A DNA stretch of 64,000 nt, taken from positions 56,898,528-56,962,527 of the forward strand of contig OY720345.1 of NCBI GenBank assembly GCA_963082975.1, in the 5' to 3' direction. This stretch comes from Labia minor. Lineage: Eukaryota > Arthropoda > Insecta > Dermaptera > Spongiphoridae. Both the position numbers and the translations under genes were made by a program. This document shows positions 10,428 through 21,740 of this stretch, piece by piece. Under the pieces are notes generated by a model. It was given only the letters and a program-made list of their open reading frames with translations, was not told the DNA's origin and ran no database searches. How positions within the stretch are numbered: position 1 is the stretch's first letter; each line of letters begins with the position of its first letter.

Positions 10428-10790
10428 TTTTTGAAGTGAAACTTCTTTAGCGGCGTCCTGACATTTGGTTGAGAATGGAGAGTGAATTGAAAAATTGAAA
10501 TTTCGTAACGCGTTACGAAACGCAAGAGAGAAAAAAGATATAGATATAACGAGTGAGAATGAGATAGCCTCTATCTCTGTCTCTCTTTTGTGCGGTGTTT
10601 CGTTTTTGAGAGAGAGGCTATCTGGGTCTTTCTTTTGTCCGGTCTTTCGTCTTTGAGAAAGAGGCTATCTGCGTCTTCGTTTTATGCTGTCTTTCGTTCT
10701 AATACCCTGTCGCTAGGTTGAAAGTCCACGGCGCGCATGCGCACTAGTACGTTGACGCGGAATAATATTTCTTAGCCTCTGCTGGGTGAA
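10428..10790 (+). mobile_element. family H (Helentron-like) element, left end
   Basis: It begins at the edge of a T run with TTTTTTGAAGTGAAACTTCTTTAGCGGCG; the first 28 bases are nearly the same at 42848. The GAAGT/ACTTC pair forms a tiny terminal hairpin. Its exact inverse, GAAGTTTCACTTC, occurs at about 13269-13281, which I take as the other end of the same original element. The region is GC-richer than its flanks and includes a 47-bp tandem repeat. It ends in a GC-rich stretch with GGCGCGCATGCGCAC near 10730-10743. Confidence 0.55.
10579..10701. repeat. 47-bp minisatellite, about 2.6 units
   Basis: Units start at 10579, 10626 and 10673, an exact 47-bp period. Each contains GTCT(C/T)TCTTTTGT(G/C)CGG followed by TTTCGT and GAGA(G/A)AGAGGCTATCT. 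A perfect 10-bp inverse of the unit end (AGATAGCCTC) lies just before the array at about 10563-10572, so the first unit can form a stem. The array lies within the left part of the family H element. Confidence 0.7.
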
Positions 10791-11277
10791 AGAATAAAAA
10801 TTAGTATGTGACCTCACAGTTACCGCCTTTTAGATATATATCTATTCTTAAAATAAAATTAAAAATATTTATATTATATTCATATATATGTAAAATAATA
10901 ATTATATTATTTTAATATTCCTATAAGTTGGTATCACAATTTATTATTATTATGAATTATTTATAAGTAATTAATATTATTAATTGGTATTAATAAATAA
11001 ATAATATTAATTATATTAACTTAATATTTCTAACTTTGTATTACAATAATGAGACGGAATTGTTGTGTGTTAAATTAGATTTAATTAAAGATTGAATTTA
11101 GAATAATTAAAAGGGTTATTGAAACCGCGTATGCTGATTAGGGAATGACAAGATTGAATAGGTTCAATTAAAAAATGCTTATATAAAATTATAACTAAAA
11201 ATGATTTATTTAATAAAACTATAAGAATTTAAATTACAATTTAATTAATTTTTTGTGAATAAATAAACATATATAAA
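10791..11277. other. AT-rich DNA between family H left end and nested insertions
   Basis: No coding frame. It probably belongs to the decayed interior of the family H element or its flank. Contains interrupted (AAT)n-like tracts. Confidence 0.4.
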
Positions 11278-11305
11278 ATCAAACCGTTTTTGCGTAATCT
11301 TGCCT

Positions 11306-11342
<37 letters not shown>

Positions 11343-11459
11343 TTTTTCTCAACCTTAGTGAAAATGATTCAGGAACCTTCAAAAAGTATAAAAACATCAA
11401 AATCTCAACATCGAAAATTTTCGTGATCGCAATACTATCTCTGGCGAGATAGTAAAAAA
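11278..11459 (-). mobile_element. family A element A4, truncated copy
   Basis: Only the third of the element next to its ACTATCTCTGGCGAGATAGTAAAAA end is present. It includes the AACCGTTTTTGCGTAATCTTG block and a CA microsatellite (about 11309-11338) at the position where other copies have theirs. It abuts the family B copy at 11460 without intervening DNA. Confidence 0.75.
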
Positions 11460-11692
11460 TGATTCATTATTATTGGATTTGGCTGGTAATATTAATACCT
11501 GAGACACCGAGCTCGCTCTACCCTTTAAAAAATATTGATATACAATTCTTTAATTATTTATTACAATTATTAAATGTATTAAATAATATTTTATTGAAAA
11601 AATATTAAAAATTATAAAACTATCTAAAACTTAATTAATAAAAGAACAATGAATAAATAAATCACGAAAATAGATAAAAAAAAAATGCACGC

Positions 11693-11752
11693 GGCGAGTT
11701 TCGATCCTTCGAACTCGGGGAGTAAAAACAATTGTTCTTACTGCTGGTCTAT
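11693..11752 (-). other. tRNA-like segment inside family B copy B2
   Basis: On the minus strand an A-box-like TAGACCAGCAGTAAGA is followed by a B-box-like GGATCGAAACTCGCC. The same segment occurs at 42391-42450 at the same place in another copy, so it is part of the repeat. The acceptor stem and anticodon arm are not preserved, so it is not a functional tRNA gene. Confidence 0.5.
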
Positions 11753-11829
11753 GATATTTTGATAATTACAAAGATATTTTTACCATCTTTCAAAGACATT
11801 TATTTGTTTTGTTGTTTTTTTTTGAGAGA

Positions 11830-12262
11830 GATTAATAAATATATATATATTTTATTAAAAATAAATATTTTTAATTTTATTTCGAAATTAAATAATGAAT
11901 TTTAAAATATTTTAAATATAAAAAAATGTTAATACAATATCATTTAAAAAAAAAGCGGGATTAATAAATATATATATATATTTTATTAAAAATAAATATT
12001 TTTAATTTTATTTCGAAATTAAATAATAAATTTTAAAATATTTTAAATATAAAATTTCGAAATTAAATAATGAATTTTAAAATATTTTAAATATAAAAAA
12101 ATGTTAATACAATATCATTTAAAAAAAAAGCGGGATTAATAAATATATATATATATTTTATTAAAAATAAATATTTTTAATTTTATTTCGAAATTAAATT
12201 ATAAATTTTAAAATATTTTAAATATAAAAAAAATATTAATACAAAATTAAAAAAAGGCGGGA
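11830..12262. repeat. tandem array of a 129-bp unit, three copies
   Basis: Units begin with GATTAATAAATATATATA at 11830, 11959 and 12134 and end before a GCGGG motif. The first period is 129 bp. The second is 175 bp because a 46-bp piece containing TTTCGAAATTAAATAAT is duplicated inside the middle unit. A single diverged unit is recognisable in the family B copy at about 18280-18345, so the array arose by expansion within the repeat. Confidence 0.75.
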
Positions 12263-12502
12263 GTAAAATTTCAAAATGGATGCCATTTACGTCACCCATA
12301 TATAATTTTCAATTAAGAAATTAATAATGAAGCTGTAAGTTTCAAGAGATGTAATCAATAAAACTCAATTTTTCTTTATAAATACTATATCTAGTGTGAA
12401 TTTGAAAAAAATCGTTAGAGCGGTTTTTGAGAACCAATATATATAGATAGATAAATAGATAGATATATACAATTTTAGCTAGCATAATAAGATAAGATAT
12501 AT

Positions 12503-12735
12503 ATCGTGAAATAATTAAAATTCTCAAGTCAAATATACAGCGTGCACGCATACCGACGCATGTAATTGTGTGTGTGAACATGGTCGGCGATTCACACGCC
12601 AACACATACAGTTATGTGCGTCGATGACCATTCACGTTATTTATCCGAATCTCAACATTACTTTAACACTACTAAATCAATTTAAAATTATTATTGCATT
12701 TAAAACTGCTTTTCTCTACTCCACAGATTTCACTA
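12503..12735. other. non-coding DNA between family B copy and endonuclease remnant
   Basis: A stretch of mixed composition. Two open frames overlap here (12342-12605 minus, 12570-12797 plus) but neither shows a domain. Only the end of the plus-strand frame, from 12736 on, resembles the endonuclease remnant. Confidence 0.4.
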
Positions 12736-13128
12736 TGCCGAAAAAAAATAACGACCAAAATTTAGACGATATTATTTATTTCACTACTGGTTTATAGCCA
12801 CACAGGTGCTAATGCACTTGAACGAGGCGAAGATAAAATCCCTCTAATTCTCGGGGGAGATTTTAATGTAAATTTTGAATCTGATGATTCGTTGCCGTTG
12901 ATCAACTTTCTTCGAGAAACATTTGGTCTGCTTATAAATAACGATCCCAAGGAATCAACAACAAAATCTGGAACTACAATAGATGCTGTTTTTACACGTT
13001 ATATAGAAAATATCGAATCACGAACATATATATCTTATTTTAGTTATCACAAGCCATTAATATCAGTATTACCAATTGAAGCACCAACCGACAATAGTAC
13101 AGGCAATGTAGATATGATGATAGAGTAG
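12736..13128 (+). pseudogene. Helentron-type endonuclease (EEP) domain remnant, frameshifted
   Basis: Two frames together cover the C-terminal half of an exonuclease-endonuclease-phosphatase domain. The first frame (12736 to about 12786) reads PKKNNDQNLDDIIYF. After a frameshift near 12787 the second frame runs to the stop at 13126-13128. It contains the hallmark ILGGDFNVNF (catalytic GDFN), GTTIDAVF and SYHKPLISV (the late His of the family). Endonuclease domains with this motif set occur fused to, or next to, PIF1/Rep-helicase proteins of Helentrons in animals; a non-LTR retrotransposon endonuclease is the alternative. The N-terminal half and any helicase are missing. The GAAGTTTCACTTC end 140 bp downstream supports assigning it to family H. 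Confidence 0.7.
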
Positions 13129-13259
13129 ATAATAATAATAATAAAGCGAATATTTGTTACGAAAATTTTATACTGTTATATGTCTTTCGAAATGATCCCT
13201 TTATTTTTCTCTATTTCTCTCTCACTCACACTCTCAACTAAAATTTCTCTTATTCTCTA

Positions 13260-13320
13260 GATTGTAAGAAGTTTCACTTCCGCCACGTGTACGATGCTGC
13301 ACATTTTGCTTTTTTTTTAA
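13260..13320 (+). mobile_element. family H (Helentron-like) element, right end
   Basis: Contains GAAGTTTCACTTC, the exact inverse of the left end at about 10434, followed by CGCCACGTG and ending ACATTTTGCTTTTTT. The copy at 42848-43392 ends the same way (CAGAAGTTTTCACTTCTG, then CCAATTTTGCTTTTTT). Insertion at T runs and a weak hairpin just before the end fit the Helentron mode. Confidence 0.5.
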
Positions 13321-13544
13321 TTTTTTTTTTATTTATTTAATTTGGGATGAGAAAATCTAATTAAAGTGAATCGAAAAGAAACAAAAAATTAATATTATTC
13401 ATTAATATAATGTGATTTATGATTTGAATTTAATAGAATAACTATATATTATGAGTGGAATCAAAAAGCTAACAATTATAATTGGAATGGTAGGTAAATA
13501 ATTTGTTTATAGAGGTAGGGATGATGTAAAAATATTGAGGTTTC

Positions 13545-13800
13545 GATCAAGAGTAATTGTTATAATTAAGACCAAGTCGGTGCGAAGCAGACAGGCCATA
13601 TGTCAATCTAATCATTGTTCGGAAGTAGTAGCTGCATTCAGGGCAATTAGAGTGGCGTGTGTTGAGGCTAATGGCAGGCGCGTGGCGTCGATCGACTCTC
13701 AGCTGACCCTGCAGCGGCCATTAGCCACGCATCTGCGCCTCTTCCACAGGAACCCATTGCCCATCTTCCATCCTCACCGGTATAATTATCAAGACAATTG
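13545..13800. promoter_or_regulatory. candidate regulatory island
   Basis: An isolated GC-rich block between AT-rich flanks. It includes CAATTAGAG and GGCTAATGG homeodomain-type cores, a TCAGCTGA E-box near 13706 and CATTGTTC, a SOX-type core, near 13613. The plus-strand frame of 103 codons over it has no recognised domain and starts in AT-rich DNA. I read it as regulatory, with a diverged exon as the alternative. Confidence 0.4.
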
Positions 13801-13849
13801 GCTAGTTTCCTTATTTACTTCAACGGTTGTCATACACAATCACTAGTGA

Positions 13850-16800
13850 AGAGTATCCATCACTAATCTAATCAAGAAATTCAATGCAAATAGAAAATAG
13901 ATAATTGTTTTTAAAATGTTTACCGTTGTTTGAACTAGAATTAATGAGATAATTCATTTCTGAAAAGGGAAATCACTTTTAATTTATTTCAACAATGAAT
14001 TAATACATATCATACAGTCAATTGTGATATATATATATATATATATATTGTATTAATAATTTCATATACAATTACTTTCATTTATAATATTAATAATAAT
14101 AAAAATAAATCAAATTACACAAATTACATGTAAGATATAAATTATTTTATGATCAATTATAATTCATGATTAATTAAATATTGAAATAAATAATTATATT
14201 CAAAATTTCAAAAGATAAAAAATATTTTTGAGTAAAAATATTTGATTTAGTATGATTATGGAATCAAAGATTCTTCTTAGGGAATTATTTTAATTGTTTT
14301 TTTACAATATTAATTTAATAAAGATTATTTGAAATTAACCCAAAAAAATTAAATCTTCATATACCAATAATATTATTTTAATAATTTGATATATTGGTAG
14401 AATTTCAAATCAAATAAAAGATCCAGAACTACATATTTAATAAAATGTATTGTCAAAAAAGTGAAATATTTAAATTTGAAAAATTTATAATTGCCAATTA
14501 TGAAAATTTGGTTGCATATCTATCAGGCAGACTTTCTAATTTGCTCAAATAAAAATTTGTAAATAATAAATTTCTTAGACCTTACAATTAACTTTCGACA
14601 GATCTTTCTAGCCTAGAAGAAATATTATATATAAATTAATAAATATATTATATTGAAAAATATTAAATTTTGAATTTATAAAAAATGCTTTTCTTTTGGT
14701 GAATGACTCATTTTTTTATTGTTATTAATATAATAATTTCATAAATATCTTTCAAAATAGTTAAGTAATGTAATTTGTAATTAATACTCATAAAAAAACA
14801 AAGAAGAATATACGTATACTTATTGGTATTTTTTTTTTTGAAAAACAAAACGTTTTATATATAGTAATTTTTTAATTTATAAATAAACTATTTAATATTT
14901 TTTTAAATTATTTGTGTATTTTTTTTATTAATTTAAAAAAAAACATCTAATTAATTAATGAGCCTATATAAATTAATATAAAATAAATAAATAAATATAT
15001 TTTTTTCTATACTAGTAAATTTTTTCTGAAATGCTATTAGTTACTACATTCACTTCAGTTAAATAATTTAAAATTTAATTATGATTTATTAAATTTAACC
15101 AGTTTCTATCATTCTATTCCATCTATAATCTATTATAAAGTTGATAAATATCAAATTGAATTTTTTATTCATAATAATTATTATAATTTAATTGAAAATA
15201 CTGGTATTTATTCATTTTAATTTATGAAGTTATATTAATATCGTTTTAATCAGATAGTTATAATTTTCAAATCTCTATTCAAGTTGAAGTTTACTTTATT
15301 TAATATTTATAAAATGGATTCTTGATTAATTATTTATATAAAAGTTAACTAAATTTAAAATGGAAGTTATAAACAGAGTCTCTCTATATTGAGGTAATCT
15401 TGGTAAAACACAACCAAACTTTTATAAATGGTTTGATGAAATTAACTAATAAGAAACAATATATACAAAAAAAACTAAGAATAATTGTTTATTTATAAAT
15501 CTATAATCATTTATTAATAAATTACTTAATAACATAATAAATGATTTATTTTTGGACTAAGTATGATTTTTTTTATTTAAAATTTTTTTATTTTTTTTTT
15601 TTATAGAGAAAGATCAATGATCTTTAATAGAAATTTGTTATAATTAAATGTTTAACAAATATTTTCACACATTGTGTTGATAAGCAATGTCATATAAAAT
15701 AAAGAATTTTTTTTTTCAAAATACAGTTTAATCTGTTTAATAATTTCATATATTTAAATTTATTTGATTATGTAGCTAAAAATATTCTTGTTTAAACTAT
15801 CAAGGTGAATAAAATATTAATTCTTTTTTTAGATTAAAGATTTGTAATTTTATATCTATCTAGAAATCTACAGACAGTCATCACATAGTTAAAAAGAAAA
15901 ATTCTTATAATCACTTTTTTAATTAATTTTTATAGAAATATTTTTACTAATTTTTAAAAAAAAAAAAGTTTTAATTAGGTACCCTTGTCAAAGTCCTTGA
16001 CGTGAAGACTCTATTATTATAATTGGAAATTCATGAAAAAAACATAAACTAAATATAATCTAATGAGCGCAAAGGTTGTTTGTTTTTAAAAAAGTATTCT
16101 CTTTTTTTTTTGTTCTTTATTATTTGTATTCTAATTTTTGTAACTGTTAATAACCATGAATGTAGAATAAATAGATTTCATTTTTTTTTCGTAAAATATG
16201 TATATTACTAAATTTTGGCGATAAATGAAATTTCATGAACGGTGTAAATTAGCAAGTAGTCCACAGTTGTGGGAATAAAGCGTATTTTAAATGTTTTATT
16301 ATTACCCAGGTCACCAAATTGCAGGTTTAATTAGGCACTTCGAAATTTCATTATTAAATGGTTTTTAATTTAAATAAAGGAAAAATTGATTAATAACTAT
16401 TTGAAATATAATATATACATTTATTAATATTATGATGAAAAACGGAGAATATAAAAAAAATAAAATTGATTAAAAGTAAATAGAAGTTTTTATGTTGAAA
16501 TAATAATTCATAATATTAATGAAATTGTTCAATGTTTTTCAATTATTTTTTATCCTTTCATTAGATAAACATAACAGCTTTTTTAAAGAAATTGGAGAAA
16601 ATAAAAATATATTCTTTTTTTTATTATACACTTTTTATTAACTTCACTTTCCTGTCTGTCTGTAATGTTCAAAATTTGTAATTGGATTTTAACCCACTTC
16701 TAGTTGAGCGATTTCGCTCAAATTTGAATTTAATATTGAAAGTCGATGACGCTGCAATAATCAAAAAGAAATATTTGTAATTTTTCAAAAATAGGGATTT

Positions 16801-18125
16801 TTAAAATTTGTGAATTTAATTATATTTACTTATTAGTATTTTTTTAGTGAAGTTAGTTTCTTTTGAAAAAAATTTCAAAGAATCTAAAATATTATTTTTC
16901 ATAAATCATTGAAATATTGAATGTCCGATTATTTATTTAATATCAATTTATTATTAATTTATGAAATTTAATTCTCTAAATGGATAAATTCCACACAATT
17001 AATGATATACAAATAAATAAAAACAATTTATTCAGTAACATCAGTAACAAAATTCAGTTTGATATGAATGAAATAAAATAAATAAAGTAAAATAAAATAA
17101 AATCTTTACATTACGATTAAACTTGCCTTGAAGTGAAATGTTAAGTATTTACTTCGGAAGTTGAACGAAGCGAGGTGGGTAACAAAAAAAATCTTAGAAT
17201 TTATTTAGAGAGTAGATATTTTATATTGAAATATAAACAGATCTCTTCAAATTTGGGTTTAAAATTACTCAAGACTGTTTGTATATCTATATAAAAATCC
17301 CTGCTCTAAAAAAATGTAGATTTCTAAATATAAACTTCGTATAGTACGTTTTCAACATCCAGATCGAGCAAAAAAAAAAAGTATAATTAACGATTGAAAA
17401 GTCATTTGGTTTTAAGAAGTTCTAAAATAGGATGTTCATTTTTTTATCTTTATTTTAGAAATATATCATTATGGTAATTAATTAACATATAAAGAAGAAT
17501 ATATAGATGTTCTAAATGATAAGCTAATTTCCAGTGCCCTTCCTGCATTTATATAGTTTCTACATGTTTCCAATTCTGACTATATAGATATATATATATA
17601 TAGTAGAATAAACAAAATAGTTATATGTTATTTTAATAAATATAATTAACGAAAAGCGATTAAGTTCAAAAAATACCAAATGTTTTTCATGAAAGGAGAT
17701 TTCTTTCTCTAGAGATAATAATCAGAAAATAATACCGAAATCCAATTGAAAGTGACTGAATAATGATTTTTTTTCTCTATCCTTCTTGTGGGCTTCCCTC
17801 TCTTAGAACACCTGTTGCACCTGTCTTGGCTATGCTTGCCCACTAATCTTTTTTCCAACCCTAGTTTAAATATACTTTTATAAAATCAACGTTTTATTAA
17901 TTTTAAATCTTTATAAATTTTTCTTATAAATTTTAACTATACAAATCAATTTATAAATAAAATTTTAAAAAAAATATTTAATTATAAAAAAAAAATATGC
18001 TTATTATTTATTTTATATTAATAGATATTTATTTAAAATTATTTTAAATTGATTTACTTAACAATACAATTAACTAATAAATAATAATTAATTCCATTTT
18101 TATTCTGAATTAAAAATCCTCTTGC

Positions 18126-18149
<24 letters not shown>
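13850..18149. other. AT-rich non-coding DNA
   Basis: More than 4 kb without a credible gene, island or recognised element. It holds a (TA)n tract at about 14028-14048, many A/T homopolymers, and a faint transposon-end-like stretch near 16650-16780 (CCTGTCTGTCTG, then GCGATTTCGCTC). Confidence 0.55.
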
Positions 18150-18156
<7 letters not shown>

Positions 18157-18530
18157 CTTATTATACTAGCAAAAATTGAATATGTATATATATATATTTG
18201 TACATTTTTGTATATTTTGATATTAAACCGCTCTACGTCCCAAATGACGTCATCCATATTAAAATTTGCCTCTTGCCATTCTTTTTTTAATTAATATTGT
18301 ATTAATATTTTTTTATATTTAAAATATTTTATAATCTAATTAATTTTATTAAATTACTAATTTATATTTATTTATTCATTGTTCTTTTATTAATTAATTT
18401 TTAGATAGTTTTATAATTTTTAATATTTGTAATGATGTAACATTTAATAATTGTAATAAATAATTAAAGAATTGTATATTAATATTTTTTAAAGGGTCGA
18501 GAGATAGCTCGGTTTTCCATATACTATATA
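18150..18530 (-). repeat. family B composite repeat, copy B3
   Basis: On the minus strand the tail end (TATCTTATTATACTAGCAAAAA) starts at about 18156. A diverged single unit of the B2 tandem array follows near 18280-18345, then the shared block GTTCTTTTATTAATTAAT..., AATAATTGTAATAAATAATT and AAAGGGTCGAGAGATAGCTCGG. The part order matches B1, B2 and B5. Confidence 0.6.
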
Positions 18531-20889
18531 TTTATATATATTACTCATACATTTATATATCATTACTAAATTTATAAGAATGTAGGAAATATAATAAATT
18601 TCGACCACAAAATTTAAATTCGAAAAAATGCATGTTTTAACATTTAATAATCTTATTTTTTTGATTGACTATTGATTAATTATAAAAATAATAATTAATT
18701 GCGTTCACTCTTTATCTCTTAACATTATCAATGACAAAAAAAAATGGTGCCGAAATTCTCAAAGGATGGTTAAGAAGATTCCTCGACAAGACCATCTGGT
18801 CGCTAAAAAACATAAACAATGTCTACTTGATCCAGTCATCAAAATTGTTCAAACATTGAAAATTTATTTTTTTTATTTAACCATTAAACATAAAAATGAA
18901 TATTATATCATATATTTTGTAAATATAATTAATAAACATAATTATATTATTAATTACATTATTATTATTATTGTTATTATTTAATATATTTTTTATTTGT
19001 TTTAAAATTAGTCGAAATCTATATAATATAGAATTTTTCGAAAAAAAAAATATAAAATATTCCCATGACAAAATCTTTAGAACAAATTTGTTGATTTATG
19101 AAAAGAATTCCAAAGAGATAGAGCACCTGATAAGTAACGGTGTCCGATAAATGTTGTAAAGTTGTTTCTGTTTTCTACAAGAGCAGCTTAGGCCGATAAT
19201 AGAGTGAGCGAGAACTTCCTCACGTACGCTCTTTTCTCCCATTTAGACATCTTTGCAAAGGAACTCTTGTAAAATAATAAGTTGAGAAAAGAAGAACAGT
19301 GGAAAGGGCAGAGGGTGAGAAATCCCAGAGGTTGGAAGAAAAACATAAATAAATTCAAGGGCTGGTGAAATAATGGTTTGTCTGGAAGAAACCTTTCTGA
19401 TTGGAACAAGAGAGCATAGAAGAATTGGAGGGGGAGAGAGACGAGTAACTATAAACCTTCAATCAATAGTTAAAGACAAATATCAAAACAATTCACATTC
19501 TAGATAAATTAAATTTAAATATTATTTATTTTACAAACATGAAATTTAAAAATTATTTATTTTAAAAACTATAAAAACATTTTTAAAGTTATAATTTCAA
19601 ATAAGTCTAAATTAAAAAAAATAGAAAAATAAATGAAATAGTAATATTTATTTTAAACAATATGAAGTTTTTGCATCCATTAAATAATAAGAAAAAAATT
19701 GGGAATTTAAAATTAAAATTGGAAAGTTCTTACTTTTTTCACAAAATCTGTCTATATTCAATGAGAATCAAACTACATAATTTCCGTCGTATGTATGTAT
19801 GTATGTAACATTATGAAGTTAGGTATGTGATGTCTGTAACATTATGAAGTTAGTTACAAATTTAGTTTAAACTTAAATTGCAAACACCGTGTGCAATGGG
19901 TTCGTCTAGTATATCAATAAAAAGCAATTAAATTCATCCCAGTTGAAAATAGTTTTGACCAAAAACGAGTTGTTTAAAAATTGGAAATAAAAAATTTTTT
20001 TTTTTTTTGTTTGTTTTGTAAATTTAATTTTATAAACTATTTTATATAATAAGTGATGACGATTCAATGAAATTAACGTAAATTCAATTTTATATTATTT
20101 TTTTTATTTTAAAGTTCTTCTTCTAAAAAGAATTTGAAAGTTAATTGAAAAAAATAATAATAAAATTTAACATATAAGAGATCTCTCTGAGGGATCTTTA
20201 AAATCATTATTGTATGATATTACAACAAGGAAAATGAGTTTCGAGCGGCCCAAAAGCCTGGAGGGTTGACAAAAGTTAACAGGGGACGAAGACCATTTGC
20301 TGTGTTGCTGCATTAAACAATTTCATCTTTTAAAAAAAACATCATTGTGATTTTTTTTAATTTTTCAAAAAATAGATAAAAATCAATTAAAATAAAAAAG
20401 TTCAAAATTTAAACTCTTCCACTATTTTATATTGTACTTAATTATTATACTTTCTGATTCTTCTTATATATTGAAAATAAAAGCTGATGAGCAAAAATCT
20501 AAAATACCCCTCTCCTCGCCTTAGAAGAGGCATATATTATATTAATAAATGAACCATTACAAATTTATAAAGAATATTTATTATTAATTTTATATATTAT
20601 CATTCTTAAAATTCAAAATAAGATATAATTTTAATAATATTGAATCAAAAAAATAGTTTATTTAATTAAGAACTAAACAGATTTAATATTTAAATTTTTG
20701 TAGGGTACATATATTTATATATATATACATTTATATATATGTTCATTTTTATTCCATAACAAAAATACTTATCTCAACCCCCTAGTCACTTTAATATTTA
20801 AATTTTTGGTGACAAGGATTAATTTCTTAATCGTTTTCAATCAGTTTATTTAAAGTCCTGAAATTTGATAATTTTTTCAGATATATATA
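18531..20889. other. mostly AT-rich DNA with two islands
   Basis: Two stretches of normal composition stand out: about 18745-18850 and 19110-19440. The second is long, purine-rich on the plus strand and contains CACCTG (E-box) and CTTTGCAAAG. Neither contains a domain I recognise. A GTAT tetranucleotide tract lies at 19789-19806, and a short duplicated phrase (ACATTATGAAGTTAG) at about 19808-19852. Confidence 0.45.
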
Positions 20890-21271
20890 TGTATAGTACC
20901 TGGTTCACCGAGCCGCCGTTCAAATAATTTAAAGGAACATAAATTAAAAAAAAATAGTCATAAAACATACATCCCTTAAACGAACTTATTAATTGCACTG
21001 AAAGACAGATTAGTAAGGCTTGCAATATTTTGTATTTAAGGAAGCGCTGTCTGTCGTAGTTGCTAACGTCATTTAAATTTCCTATTTTAATTAAGAAAAA
21101 ATTAATAAAGTTGATTTTTCCCGAGGCTGAGACCAATACAGATTGATTTTTCTTTATAAAAATTATCTATGGTGTGAATTTCAAAAAAAAAAATCCTTCG
21201 AGCGGATTAATATTTCAAAAATACAATAGTATATATAATTTTTGCTAGTATAATAAGATAAGATATATATA
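20890..21271 (+). repeat. family B composite repeat, copy B4, internally deleted
   Basis: The left edge has GTACCTGGTTCACCGAGCC, similar in inverse to GGCTCGGGGTCCCGGTAC at 43728-43744. The right part has TTAAGAAAAAATTAATAAAG, GAGGCTGAGACCAATACAG, GAGCGGATTAATATTTC and the tail TTTGCTAGTATAATAAGATAAGATA. The middle is missing compared with B2. Confidence 0.55.
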
Positions 21272-21439
21272 AAGTATATATTTTTTTATTTATTTATTTT
21301 TTTAGGTATTTGTTATATCCAACTTTAGTTTATATCAATTATGACTAACTAAATTTAAGTAAAAACCAAAATCCAAACAAAAAGAAAGAAAGAAAATGGA
21401 AATTGATTCCGTATATGAAGGTTAATGATGTTGTTGTCT

Positions 21440-21740
21440 TTATATGATTAAATTATGGGATTAAGGAGTCGGGGCGGTCAGCTAGCGGCAAAGTCTCTCC
21501 AGACTAAACACCTCAAGTTGACTAAATAAATCGAGAAGCGGCCGATAGAGTGATCTATATGCATATCACAAACAGCGCCTAAGAATAGCCCGTTGGAGGC
21601 AGAAACGAACGCGAAGGCGCTCCCGAAGGCGCTGTTTACGCGGAGGCCGTCGGCGCCTTCTTCGTCTTCGCCGAGCTATTGTCTCCTTGCCAACCAATAA
21701 GGCAAAACGTTTATCTTGAATTTCCTCCAGTACCCGATTT
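21440..21740. promoter_or_regulatory. GC island with inverted GAAGGCGC motifs
   Basis: One of the GC-richest stretches outside the gene. GAAGGCGC occurs at 21613-21620 and 21625-21632, and its inverse GCGCCTTC at 21653-21660, so an 8-bp stem can form. Other cores are GATAGAGTGATC and CCAATAAGG. No open frame carries a recognisable domain. It may be an enhancer, a silencer or a structured transcript. Confidence 0.4.

Larger units (their letters stand above)
11460..12502 (+). repeat. family B composite repeat, copy B2 (longest)
   Basis: The left end reads TGATTCATTATTATTGGATT, then ...ACACCGAGCTCGCTCTACCC. Next come the shared AATTCTTTAATTATTTATTAC block, a tRNA-like stretch on the minus strand (11693-11752), an expanded tandem array (11830-12262), the GAGCGGTTTTTGAGAACC block and the tail TTTTAGCTAGCATAATAAGATAAGATA. 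It encodes no protein. The short-tandem tail and the tRNA-like part suggest a retroposed element, but the class is undetermined. Confidence 0.6.

Noticed and set aside
11309..11338. CRISPR-like or other array of short repeats
   Set aside because: It is a simple CA microsatellite. No spacer-repeat arrays exist in the window and the sequence is eukaryotic.
18765..18850. Short exon-like stretch (GWLRRFLDKTIW in one frame)
   Set aside because: Less than 40 codons, no splice sites of good quality, and no family recognised.
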